Positions 32,122 through 40,293 of a stretch of 64,000 nucleotides of DNA are shown here, piece by piece (position 1 is the stretch's first letter; each line of letters opens with the position of its first letter). Made by a program: the position numbers and the translations under genes. Source of the stretch: Planctomycetota bacterium. Its GTDB lineage: Bacteria > Planctomycetota > PLA2 > JAEUHO01. The notes below the pieces were generated by a model. The model had not been told where the DNA came from. It worked only from the letters and a program-made list of their open reading frames with translations, and searched no databases. The stretch is from contig JANQJW010000007.1 in the NCBI GenBank assembly GCA_028281445.1, forward strand, positions 28,694 to 92,693, given 5' to 3'.

Positions 32122-34971
32122 CTACGCGGGTTCGACCCGCACCGCGGCGTACTTGAACGACGGGATCTTGCCGATGGGATCCAACGCGTCCGTCGTCAGC
32201 AGGTTGCCGCAGGCCTCGCGGAAGCCGAACGGGATGAACACGCTGCCCTTGCTGGTCTTCTTGGACGCCTTGGCCTTCACGCGGATCGAGTTGCGCCGCG
32301 TCGTGAGCGTCACGAAGCCGCCGTCCTCCACGCCGAGGGCGGCGAGGTCGTCGGGGTGGATCTCGCACGCCGCTTCGGGGCGGATGGCGTCGAGCGCCTT
32401 CGTGCGCCGCGTCATCGAGCCCGTGTGCCAGTGCTGGAGCGAGCGACCCGTGTTCAGCACGAACGGGTACTCCTCGCTCGGCAGCTCGGCCGGCGGGATG
32501 GTCTCCGCCGGGGAGAACGTGCCGCGGCCGGAAGGCGTCGGGAAGCCGTCGCCGAACAGCACGACCTCGCCGTCGCTGTTCTCGGGATCGTCGCAGGGCC
32601 ACAGCTTGCCGGGACCGCCGAGCCACTTGTGCTCGAGGTTGGCGTAGCTGTCGTTGAGGCTCACGAACTCGTCGAACACATCCGACGCACTCGCGTACTC
32701 CTGCGGGTAGCCCATGCGCGTCATGACGTCGCACAGGATCTTCCAGTCGACCCGCGCCTCGCCCGGCGGCTCGAGCACGCTGTTGCCGAGCTGTACGCGG
32801 CGATCGGTGTTCGTGTACGTGCCGTTCTTCTCGAAGTAGCTCGACGCCGGAAGGATGACGTCGGCGGCCTCGGCCGTCTCCGTCAGGAAGATGTCCTGGA
32901 CGACCAGGAAGTCGAGGCCGAGGAACGCATCGCGCACGTGGGCGACGTTCGGATCCGAGATGAACGGATTCTCGCCCATGATGTACATGCCCTTGAGCTT
33001 GCCGTCCGCGGCGGCGTGGGCGATCTCGACGACGGTCAGGCCCGGGTTCGGGTCGAGCTCGACCCCCCATGCCTTCTGGAACCGATCGCGTGCAGCCGGG
33101 TCGTCCACCGGTGCGTAGTCCGGGAAGACCATCGGGATCAAGCCCGCGTCGCTCGCGCCTTGCACGTTGTTCTGCCCGCGCAGCGGATGCAGGCCCGTCC
33201 CCGGGCGCCCGACGTTGCCCGTCATCAGACACAGCGAGATGACCGAACGGGCGTTGTCCGTGCCGTGGACGTGCTGCGAGATGCCCATGCCCCAGAACAC
33301 GATCATCGCGTTGGCCTTGCCGATCGTGCGGGCGAGTTCGCGGATGCGCTCGGGCTCGATGCCGCAGATGGGGGCGGCCATTTCCGGCGTGTACTTCTTC
33401 ACGACCTCCTTGAGCGCGTCGAAGTTCTCCGTGAACTGCTCGATGTAGGCCGTGTCCTGCAGGTCTTCTTCGATGATCACGTGCATCAGCGCGTTGTAGA
33501 ACGTGACGTCCGAGCCCGGCTTGATGCGATAGAAGTCGCCGTGGTCGGCGAGCTCCGGGCGGAACGGGTTGACGATCACGAGCTTCGTCCCGTTCGCCGC
33601 GGCTTCCTTGAAGAACGTGGCCGCAACGGGATGGTTGTCGGTCGTGTTGGTGCCCGTGATCAGCGCGACATCGGAGTTGGCGACGTCGCCGTAGACCGTC
33701 GTGACGGCGCCGGAGCCGATCGTCTCGAGCAATGCGGCCACGCTGGACGCGTGGCAGAGGCGCGTGCAGTGGTCGACGTTGTTCGTTCCGAAGACCGCGC
33801 GCATCATCTTCTGGAAGAGATAGGCTTCTTCGTTGGAGCACTTCGCGCTGCCGAAGCCCGCAAGCGCGCCGGGGCCGTGCGTGTCGCGGATGCCCGTGAG
33901 CTTGCTCGCCACGAGATCGAGCGCCTCGTCCCACGTGGCTTCGCGAAACGCCGACAGCGCCTTGTCGTAATCGTCGTAGAGGCGCTTCTTGCGCTGGCCC
34001 TTGCCCTTGCCTTGCATGTGCTCGGTCAGGAGCTGCTTCGGGTAGTGCTCGTCCTTGCGGATGAGCGGCTTGGTCAGGCGGTGGGGGTGCGTTGCGTAGT
34101 CGAACCCGTAGCGCCCCTTGACGCACAGGCGGCCGTCGTTGGCACTCGGCGCGCGGCCTTCCGCGTAGACGACCTTGTTCTCCTTCTCCTCGACGAAGTA
34201 GGAGAGCGCGCAGCCGACGCCGCAGTACGGACAGACGCTCTCGATCTCCTTGAGCGCTTCCTGGGGCTTCGGCTCGACGGTGATGACCTTGTTCGTGAGC
34301 GCGCTGGTCGGACACGACGTGACGCACTCCCCGCACTCGACGCACGTGGAGCTGCCCATCGGATTGTCGAGATCGAAGCTGATGCGGGTGTCGTAGCCCT
34401 TGCCCGTGCGGCCGATGACCATGTTGTGCTGGATGTCGTCGCATGCGCGGATGCAGCGGTCGCACAGGATGCACGCCTGGTGGTCGACCTCGATCACGGC
34501 CGAGGAGGCGTCCGCGGGGCGGCTGTTCTGCCTGGGCCAGCGCGATCCGTCGACGCCGTACTCGCGCGCGAGGTCGAAGAGCTCGTCGTCGCCGGTCCCC
34601 GCGTCGCGTGCGCTGCCCTCGGGCTGGTCGGCCATCAGCAGCTCGGTCAGGACCTTGCGGTTGCGCTGCACGGTCTCGGAGCTCGTCTTGACCTTCATGC
34701 CGTCTTCGCAGGCCCGCGTGCAGGACGGCACGAGCGTCCGCGCGCCCTCGACCTCCACGACGCACATGCGGCAGACGCCGATGGGCTCCATGCGCTCGTC
34801 GTGGCAGAGCACGGGCACGGGAATTCCCTGTTCGCGCGCGGCCTGCCAGATCGTGTAGTGCTCCGGGACGGTGACCTCGCGGCCGTCGATCTCCAGCGTC
34901 ACGGTGCCCTTGGGCAGCGCGCGAGCGCGTGCCTTGGCGGCTTCCGTGATGAGCGGCGGCGGTGTGTTCAT
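32122..34971 (-). CDS. fdhA: Formate dehydrogenase alpha subunit (Mo/W-bis-MGD, cysteine form)
   Basis: A 949-residue soluble formate dehydrogenase catalytic subunit with an N-terminal NuoG-like iron-sulfur extension: a 2Fe-2S region (VLCHDERMEPIGVCRMC and PSCTRAC), then CILCDRCIRAC and CVECGECVTSCP (two 4Fe-4S clusters), CPYCGVGC (the catalytic-domain cluster) and a molybdopterin domain. The metal ligand is Cys in DHCTRLCHAS, not selenocysteine. No FMN/NAD-binding partner subunit is encoded here, so the electron partner is unknown; ferredoxin is plausible beside an AOR. The ATG at 34971 has AGAGG upstream; ATG 34995 would overlap the AOR gene. Confidence 0.92.
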   Translation of the reverse strand: MNTPPPLITEAAKARARALPKGTVTLEIDGREVTVPEHYTIWQAAREQGIPVPVLCHDERMEPIGVCRMCVVEVEGARTLVPSCTRACEDGMKVKTSSETVQRNRKVLTELLMADQPEGSARDAGTGDDELFDLAREYGVDGSRWPRQNSRPADASSAVIEVDHQACILCDRCIRACDDIQHNMVIGRTGKGYDTRISFDLDNPMGSSTCVECGECVTSCPTSALTNKVITVEPKPQEALKEIESVCPYCGVGCALSYFVEEKENKVVYAEGRAPSANDGRLCVKGRYGFDYATHPHRLTKPLIRKDEHYPKQLLTEHMQGKGKGQRKKRLYDDYDKALSAFREATWDEALDLVASKLTGIRDTHGPGALAGFGSAKCSNEEAYLFQKMMRAVFGTNNVDHCTRLCHASSVAALLETIGSGAVTTVYGDVANSDVALITGTNTTDNHPVAATFFKEAAANGTKLVIVNPFRPELADHGDFYRIKPGSDVTFYNALMHVIIEEDLQDTAYIEQFTENFDALKEVVKKYTPEMAAPICGIEPERIRELARTIGKANAMIVFWGMGISQHVHGTDNARSVISLCLMTGNVGRPGTGLHPLRGQNNVQGASDAGLIPMVFPDYAPVDDPAARDRFQKAWGVELDPNPGLTVVEIAHAAADGKLKGMYIMGENPFISDPNVAHVRDAFLGLDFLVVQDIFLTETAEAADVILPASSYFEKNGTYTNTDRRVQLGNSVLEPPGEARVDWKILCDVMTRMGYPQEYASASDVFDEFVSLNDSYANLEHKWLGGPGKLWPCDDPENSDGEVVLFGDGFPTPSGRGTFSPAETIPPAELPSEEYPFVLNTGRSLQHWHTGSMTRRTKALDAIRPEAACEIHPDDLAALGVEDGGFVTLTTRRNSIRVKAKASKKTSKGSVFIPFGFREACGNLLTTDALDPIGKIPSFKYAAVRVEPA

Positions 34972-34979
34972 CGGAACCT

Positions 34980-36794
34980 CTAGGTCGCGAGCCAATCAGC
35001 CAGTCCGAGGGCAGCGGCGCGATCCCGCGGCACCCGGCCCTCGTCGGTCCAACCGCGTGCGCGGTAGTAGCTTGCGATCATACGGTCGAGATCGGGGCGG
35101 CTCAACGAAGCCCCCCGGGAGGCGCCGTCCGCCCCTGCGTCGTCACCCAGCGGCTCGCTCAGAAAGCGCGCCGGGAGCGTGTCTTCAGCGCGCGTCCAGC
35201 CTTCGCGCTCGTTGTAGATCTTCTTCACGGTCACAATGCGCTCGGCGGTCTCGCGCAGCTCCTCCGTGGTGACGTTCCAGCCCGTGACCGCCGCGAGCAT
35301 TACCGCGGCCTCGCCCTCGAGGTCCTCGAAGACCCCGCGCAGGAACTTGCAGAGGATCAGGCTGTCCAGAACGGCCGCACGGTTCTCGGTCGCCGCGGCG
35401 GCCGGTCCCTTCGTGTCGTCGGCCCGCATGCGATCCGTGCCCGGCCGGAAATCTTCTTCGTAGGCACCCGAGCGGTTGTGGTCCGCGCCGCGCGCGCCCA
35501 CCGCGAGACCCAGCGCCATCGCCTGCAGCGCGCGCGGTTCGTACCCGGGCAGCTCCAGCCCCTTCACGTGGCACGCGAAGCGCTCCGCGCCGCCGCCGAT
35601 CCGTGCTGCGGCTTCGCGGGAGCCCTCGGCGAGCAGGTCGCCGACACCGCGTCGGTGGGCGATGTGCGTCAGCAGATCGAGCAGGCCCGGGCCGTCCCCG
35701 AAGGCCGGAGCCTCCGGAAGGAGGCCCTTCTCGGCGCACTCCATTGCGAAGGCCGCGGTCCCGCCCGTGGAGATCACGTCGATGCCGAGCTCGTCACAGC
35801 GCGCCGCCGCCTCGAGCACTGTCTCGCGATCCTCGATGCCGCATAGCGGTCCCAACGCGAAGACGCCCTCGTACTCGAGACGCACCTTCCTGCCCGACGC
35901 CGACTGGAAGACGTGCTCGCAGCCGATCGTGCAGGCCGCGCAGTGCTTGCGCACCTTGCCGGGTGTGGCGTGAAACGCCTCGCCCGAGACCTTGTCTGCG
36001 CCTTCGAAGGAGCCCGACTGGAAGTTCCGCGTGGGCAACGCTCCCAGCCGGTTCATGACCAGCACGTTGGCGATCGTGCCCAGCTCGCGGTATTTGGCCG
36101 TGCCCTCGCCCAGCGAACGCTTCGAGAGGCCCTTGGCGAGCGCGAGCACCGATTCGCGGTCGGCCACCGGCGCCGGCTTCGTTCCGCGGACCGCGATGCC
36201 CTTTAGGCGCTTGCTGCCGAAGACCGCGCCCAGGCCGCCCCGGCCCGCGTGGCGGTTGTCGCCGGAGACCGTCGCGAACTTGACCTGGTTCTCGCCGGCC
36301 ACGCCGATGCCGAAGAAGCGAAACGACGGGCCCAAGCGCGCGCGCAGCGCTGTCTCCGCGTCCAGCGAGGAGAGCCCCACGAGGTCGGGCGCCGGCTCGA
36401 CGCGCACGTCCTCGTCCTCGATGACCAGAACGGACCAGTCCGGGGCGGCTCCGCGGACGATCAGGGCGTCGAGGCCCGCGTGCTTGAGTTCGATGGCGAA
36501 GCGGTCGCTCGCCAGCGCGTCGCTGATGCGGTTTGTCAGCGGCGACTTCGCCACCAGGGCGAACTTGGCGCTGGTCGTCAGCGGAGACCCCACCAGCGGC
36601 GAGAGCGCGATGACGAAGGGCGCCTCCGGTGCCAGCGGATCGACGCCGGGCGGCGCCTCGTCCAGGAGCAGGCGTGTGCCGAGCCCGCTGCCGCCGATGA
36701 ATCGGCGCAGCGTCGCCTCGGGGATGTCACGACGCACCGCTGCACCGCCGAGATCGACGTCGAGGAGACGGCCGTGGTACCCGCCGGGAGGCAT
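34980..36794 (-). CDS. aor: Tungsten-containing aldehyde:ferredoxin oxidoreductase
   Basis: A 604-residue AOR-family enzyme that oxidises aldehydes to acids with ferredoxin, or runs in reverse on acids, using a tungsten bis-pterin cofactor and one 4Fe-4S cluster. Seen are the N terminus YHGRLLDVDL, IGGSGLGTRLL, NRHAGRGGLGAVFGSKRLK, the cluster motif CAACTIGCEH (about 285-294), GHVKGLELPGYEPR-type substrate-side sequence (CHVKGLELPGYEPRA) and the distal cysteine in SLILCKF (about 493). It is the first gene of a five-gene operon with FDH and TupABC. The start lies only 26 nt from the divergent zincin gene. Confidence 0.92.
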   Translation of the reverse strand: MPPGGYHGRLLDVDLGGAAVRRDIPEATLRRFIGGSGLGTRLLLDEAPPGVDPLAPEAPFVIALSPLVGSPLTTSAKFALVAKSPLTNRISDALASDRFAIELKHAGLDALIVRGAAPDWSVLVIEDEDVRVEPAPDLVGLSSLDAETALRARLGPSFRFFGIGVAGENQVKFATVSGDNRHAGRGGLGAVFGSKRLKGIAVRGTKPAPVADRESVLALAKGLSKRSLGEGTAKYRELGTIANVLVMNRLGALPTRNFQSGSFEGADKVSGEAFHATPGKVRKHCAACTIGCEHVFQSASGRKVRLEYEGVFALGPLCGIEDRETVLEAAARCDELGIDVISTGGTAAFAMECAEKGLLPEAPAFGDGPGLLDLLTHIAHRRGVGDLLAEGSREAAARIGGGAERFACHVKGLELPGYEPRALQAMALGLAVGARGADHNRSGAYEEDFRPGTDRMRADDTKGPAAAATENRAAVLDSLILCKFLRGVFEDLEGEAAVMLAAVTGWNVTTEELRETAERIVTVKKIYNEREGWTRAEDTLPARFLSEPLGDDAGADGASRGASLSRPDLDRMIASYYRARGWTDEGRVPRDRAAALGLADWLAT

Positions 36795-36820
36795 GGCTGT
36801 AGTGTAGGAATCCGCAAGCG

Positions 36821-37633
36821 ATGCGCATCCTGCACTCGAACCGCAGCCGCCTTTCCCGTCTCATGCTGCTGTTCGTGCTCGTCCTGGGCCTGTTCCTTGC
36901 GGGTTGGCTCGGTGCCGATCCCGTCGCTTCCGACGCGAGCCGCACAGCCGAACGGCCGCCGCCGCCGCTCGACGGCTGGTATCCGCAGAGCGACGACCGG
37001 TGGCAGGACCAGTTCTGGCTGGATGTTCATCTCGCCAAGGCCTGCGAGGCCGTCGAATGGGTGTGCAAGACGAAGTTCGCGTCGCGGCCTGTCGTGCGGG
37101 CCGTGTCCCAGCGGGAGATGCCGTTCTACATCGGCCAGTTCGTCGTGCGGTTCGACCAGATCCACATCTGTCGCGCCAACATGGCCCGCCAGGTCGCGGA
37201 GGGCGACTCACGCACCCTGCTGACGTCGGAGGGCCTGCGACTGCTCCTCGTCCACGAGGCCGCGCACGCGCTCGATCAGGAGCGATTTCCGCTCGAGTAC
37301 AACGGCAGGAAGAGGGATGACGCGCGCGTGGTCTGCGACGCCGTACGGGAGGGGCACGCGCAACACGTCACGCGGCGCGTAGCCGCGATGTGGGGCCTGG
37401 GGCACGCGTTTCGGGCCTTTCGACGGATGCTGGAGTGTCCGCGCTACCCGGACACGACCAGCTGGCACTACCGGGCCTACATCCAGGGCCAGGACTTCAT
37501 GGACGAGGTCTACTTCTGGGGCGGGCGACCGGCTGTGGACGCCACGCTGCAGAGACCACCCGAGGCAATCGAGGACTTCGCATCCCCGCAGCGGTGGCTC
37601 GTGCACATGGAAGAGCGGGACGATTTGCGCTGA
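36821..37633 (+). CDS. Anchored zincin-type metalloprotease (HEAAH)
   Basis: A 270-residue protein with an N-terminal hydrophobic anchor or signal (LMLLFVLVLGLFLAGWLGA). The zinc motif H-E-x-x-H occurs as LLVHEAAHALDQE (near 143-155), and a Glu about 35 residues later in REGHAQHVTRR is a good third ligand. This arrangement is that of gluzincin-like peptidases, but the rest is unfamiliar and I cannot name a family. Its substrate may be in the envelope. It is divergent from the AOR gene and upstream of the kinase gene on the same strand. Confidence 0.68.
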   Translation: MRILHSNRSRLSRLMLLFVLVLGLFLAGWLGADPVASDASRTAERPPPPLDGWYPQSDDRWQDQFWLDVHLAKACEAVEWVCKTKFASRPVVRAVSQREMPFYIGQFVVRFDQIHICRANMARQVAEGDSRTLLTSEGLRLLLVHEAAHALDQERFPLEYNGRKRDDARVVCDAVREGHAQHVTRRVAAMWGLGHAFRAFRRMLECPRYPDTTSWHYRAYIQGQDFMDEVYFWGGRPAVDATLQRPPEAIEDFASPQRWLVHMEERDDLR

Positions 37634-37689
37634 AGCGGCCCTGCACGCGTTGCGCGTGAGCCCGGAGTTGCGCGAGAATCGCGCGCGTC

Positions 37690-38517
37690 ATGACGCTTCG
37701 CGCCCGCTCACGACTCGGCAAGTACCGCATCGTCTCCCGTCTCGGCACGGGCGGCTACGCGAATGTCTACAAGGCGTACGACACGATCGAGGGGGTGCAC
37801 GTCGCGCTGAAGGTGCCGTTCGGGGAAGCGGCGTCCGGCGAGTACCTCGAGGCGTTTCACCGCGAGATCAAGATCACGGCGAAGCTCGAGCACCCGAACA
37901 TCCTGCCGATCAAGAACGCCGACGTCATCAACGGACGCCTCGTCGTTGCCTCGCCAATGGGCGGCGAGACGCTGGCCGATCGAATGACGCGACGGATCGC
38001 GTTCGGCACGCAAGTCGAGTTCGCCAAGAACATGATCGACGCGCTGGCGTACGCGCATGCACGGCGCATCGTGCACTGCGACGTGAAGCCGGAGAACTTG
38101 ATTCTGTTCCCCGGTAACCGTCTCTGTCTGACGGACTTCGGCATTTCGAAGGTGGGCCTGCGCACCATGAAGGCGTCGGGGTCAGGCACGCTCGGCTACA
38201 TGGCGCCGGAGCAGGCCATGGGGCGGCCATCGTTTCGTTCCGACGTGTTCGCCGTCTCGCTCGTGATCTACCGGCTGTTCACCGGACACCTGCCGGAGTG
38301 GCCGTTCGAATGGCCGCCCAAGGGCATCGAGCGTCTGCAGCAGGGCATGCCACGCGGACTCGCGCCGCTGCTACGTCGTGGGATGCACCTACGCGCGAGC
38401 AAGCGACCGGCAACCGCGATCGTCATGCAGGAGAAGTTCCACGAGATGATGCCCGCCTTCGAGGCACACATCGCGCGACGCAAGCGTCGTCGCAAGAAGC
38501 CGGCGGCGTCTACCTAG
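37690..38517 (+). CDS. Hanks-type serine/threonine protein kinase, non-RD
   Basis: A 275-residue cytosolic protein that is essentially only a kinase domain: G-T-G-G loop (19-22), Lys41 in VALKV, Glu59, catalytic loop H129-C-D131-V-K-P-E-N136, D149-F-G, and APEQ (172-175). The Arg of the usual H-R-D is Cys, making it a non-RD kinase, which normally does not depend on activation-loop phosphorylation. The C-terminal tail is very basic (ARRKRRRKK) and might bind nucleic acid or membrane. It has no sensor or TM domain. Its end overlaps the convergent lower gene by eight bases. Confidence 0.88.
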   Translation: MTLRARSRLGKYRIVSRLGTGGYANVYKAYDTIEGVHVALKVPFGEAASGEYLEAFHREIKITAKLEHPNILPIKNADVINGRLVVASPMGGETLADRMTRRIAFGTQVEFAKNMIDALAYAHARRIVHCDVKPENLILFPGNRLCLTDFGISKVGLRTMKASGSGTLGYMAPEQAMGRPSFRSDVFAVSLVIYRLFTGHLPEWPFEWPPKGIERLQQGMPRGLAPLLRRGMHLRASKRPATAIVMQEKFHEMMPAFEAHIARRKRRRKKPAAST

Positions 38518-39352
38518 GTGTCGCGCGCGTTGCGACGCGCACGACGGCGCGTCCGATGCCGTCGGCATCCTGGCTCTTGGGGTCGCGCTTCCAGCGCATC
38601 TCCGTGAGGGTCAAGCCGACTGCGCCTTGGATGCGCGTCATGAACTTCGTCAGGGCTTCCAGGCGACCCGGCGCCAGCGAGAGCTCACGGGAGGCCACGG
38701 ACGCCCCCGTGCGGCGGTCGCGCGTCACGCGCTCGGCACCGGCCGTCGTGACCTGCACGCCGGCGAGCCGCGCGTTCTCCATGACCATGTGCAGGGGGAT
38801 GCGCCCCAGGCCCTCGGGTGGTGCGTCCGTGCTGCCCGCCGAACCGAACACGAGGTCGATCTTGATCGTCCAGCGGCCGTCCGCGCGCGCCAGCGCGCCC
38901 AGCTCGGTGCGCGCTTCTCTGCGGCGGAAGTACGGGGACTCCGCGAACGCGCCCGGGATGCGGTCCGCCGTCGCCGGGCTGTCGACCTCGATCGTCGCGC
39001 TCATGCGCTTGGGGTGGACCGCGAGATCGCGCGTGCGCAGGAACGTCGCGTCCTTCCGCAAGGAGCCGAGCGCGTTGTAGAGCTCCGCGGCGACCTCGAC
39101 GGCGTTCGGAAGCGCCGGCAGGACACCCGGTTTGCCGGGATCGTGCAGCTGCTTCATGGTCTCGAGGTCGTAGACGCGGACTCGCTCGCGCGCCAGGGCC
39201 GCAACGACCCTGGCGACGTCGCCCTTCTTGCACTTGACGAGGATCTGCGCTTCGTCGGGTGCGCCTGCGTCCGCGGCCCCGGGATCGAACGCAGGCAACG
39301 CGGCGGCAGCAAGGAACAGAAGGGCAACACAGACGGCGCGGAGTGTCTTCAT
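38510..39352 (-). CDS. Secreted protein of unknown function
   Basis: A 280-residue protein with a signal peptide (LRAVCVALLFLAAAALPA). Its mature part has ILVKCKKGDVARVVAALARERVRVYDLET near the N terminus, a middle section RRREARTELGALARADGRWTIKIDLVFGS and a C-terminal LEALTKFMTRIQGAVGLTLTEMRWKRD. The pattern is somewhat like PilO/PilN-type pilus assembly proteins (a coiled or ferredoxin-like domain after an anchor), but this is weak and I do not assign it. ATG 39352 fits the signal peptide best. Confidence 0.62.
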   Translation of the reverse strand: MKTLRAVCVALLFLAAAALPAFDPGAADAGAPDEAQILVKCKKGDVARVVAALARERVRVYDLETMKQLHDPGKPGVLPALPNAVEVAAELYNALGSLRKDATFLRTRDLAVHPKRMSATIEVDSPATADRIPGAFAESPYFRRREARTELGALARADGRWTIKIDLVFGSAGSTDAPPEGLGRIPLHMVMENARLAGVQVTTAGAERVTRDRRTGASVASRELSLAPGRLEALTKFMTRIQGAVGLTLTEMRWKRDPKSQDADGIGRAVVRVATRATPR

Positions 39353-39397
39353 GCCGCTCGGACGCCGGTCGTTGCGGGCTTCTTCCGCGGCGCTCCC

Positions 39398-39403
39398 TAT
39401 CAT
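39398..39403 (+). promoter_or_regulatory. TATCAT box close to the methyltransferase start
   Basis: CCCTATCAT occurs seven bases before the ATG at 39410. It is the same CCCTATCAT string as in front of the first cysteine-rich gene. If it acts as a -10 element the transcript would begin at or next to the start codon, that is, a leaderless mRNA. There is no convincing -35 at normal spacing. Confidence 0.35.
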
Positions 39404-39409
39404 CTCGCC

Positions 39410-40186
39410 ATGTCCGAACGCGACGACGCCATCGTCGAGGCCGCCATCCGATCCGCGGATCTGGGAACGGCCCGCATCCTGAACGTGCCGGCGGGCGACG
39501 GCACGTTCTGTGCGCGCCTGGCGGGGCACGGCGTCGACGTCGTCTCGGCCGACCTCTTCCCCGAGAAGTGCACAGCCGCACCGCGTGAGGCGGTCTTCGC
39601 CGACATGAATGAGCGGCTTCCGTTCGAAGACAACCACTTCGATGCGATCCTCAGCCAGGAAGGTGTCGAGCACTTGGAGAACCTCGCGCAGTTCCTGCGC
39701 GAGTGTCGTCGCGTGCTCAAGGACGGCGGGCACCTATGGATCACGCTGCCCAACCACATGGATCTCTCCGCGCGCTTCGCCCTGCTGCTCTCCGGCCAGA
39801 TGAGCTACAAGGGCGGGCTGCCCAACGAGCAGTCGACGCTGTGGGGGACCGACGGTGAGCGCATGTACCACGGGCACGCGTTCACGCTGCCGTGGTTCCA
39901 GCTCCGTTACCTGCTGCGTCTCAACCAGTTCGACGACATCACGCTCGGCGCGCGCGGCCTGAGCCGCAGCTCGCGCGTGTTGTACTACCCGTTCCGGCCC
40001 GTCATCGGTTGGATGTTGCGGCGCGGTCTCAAGCGCAGGCAAGAGCGCGACCGCAAGAAGGGCCGCGCTACGGACGACGCGTTGCTTGCGGCGCTGCATC
40101 GCGAGGGTGTCTCGAAGGCGCTCCTCTGTGGCAAGGGCCTGCTCGTGCACGCGCGTTTGCGCGAGGGTTCGTTCGAGGCGCGGTAG
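39410..40186 (+). CDS. SAM-dependent methyltransferase (class I)
   Basis: A 258-residue cytosolic protein with a Rossmann-type methyltransferase domain: motif I ILNVPAGDGTFCARL, post-I VVSADLFPE, the acidic ADMNERLPFEDNHFDAILS and motif GVEHLENLAQFLRECRRVLKDGGHLWITLPN, as in UbiE/Methyltransf_11 proteins. The C-terminal third is basic and has no known motif (RRGLKRRQERDRKKGR). Acceptors in this family range widely and cannot be deduced. The gene is divergent from the secreted protein gene and ends at the third REP-like pair. Confidence 0.83.
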   Translation: MSERDDAIVEAAIRSADLGTARILNVPAGDGTFCARLAGHGVDVVSADLFPEKCTAAPREAVFADMNERLPFEDNHFDAILSQEGVEHLENLAQFLRECRRVLKDGGHLWITLPNHMDLSARFALLLSGQMSYKGGLPNEQSTLWGTDGERMYHGHAFTLPWFQLRYLLRLNQFDDITLGARGLSRSSRVLYYPFRPVIGWMLRRGLKRRQERDRKKGRATDDALLAALHREGVSKALLCGKGLLVHARLREGSFEAR

Positions 40187-40206
40187 CCATCGCATCGCCT
40201 TGGGCT

Positions 40207-40274
40207 GTAGGGAGGGGCCTTGTGCCCCTCCGCGCGCACCGGTGATCGCGGGGGCACACAAGGTGCCCCCCTAC
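40207..40274. repeat. REP-like palindrome pair (BIME type), copy 3
   Basis: This is the reverse complement of copy 1 in arrangement. The left unit is on the plus strand (GTAG 40207-40210, stem GGAGGGGC-CTTGT-GCCCCTCC). The right unit is on the minus strand (stem GGGGGCAC-acaag-GTGCCCCC, foot CTAC 40271-40274). Flanks CCTTGGGCT and AGCAAC are also shared with copies 1 and 4. It separates the convergent methyltransferase and TetR genes. Confidence 0.82.
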
Positions 40275-40293
40275 AGCAACCGGCGCCCGATCC

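Noticed and set aside
32122..34971. Selenocysteine in the formate dehydrogenase
   Set aside because: The catalytic position in DHCTRLCHAS is an ordinary Cys codon and the frame has no internal TGA.
32356..34983. An 875-residue plus-strand frame opposite formate dehydrogenase
   Set aside because: It is a shadow of the strongly supported FDH gene.
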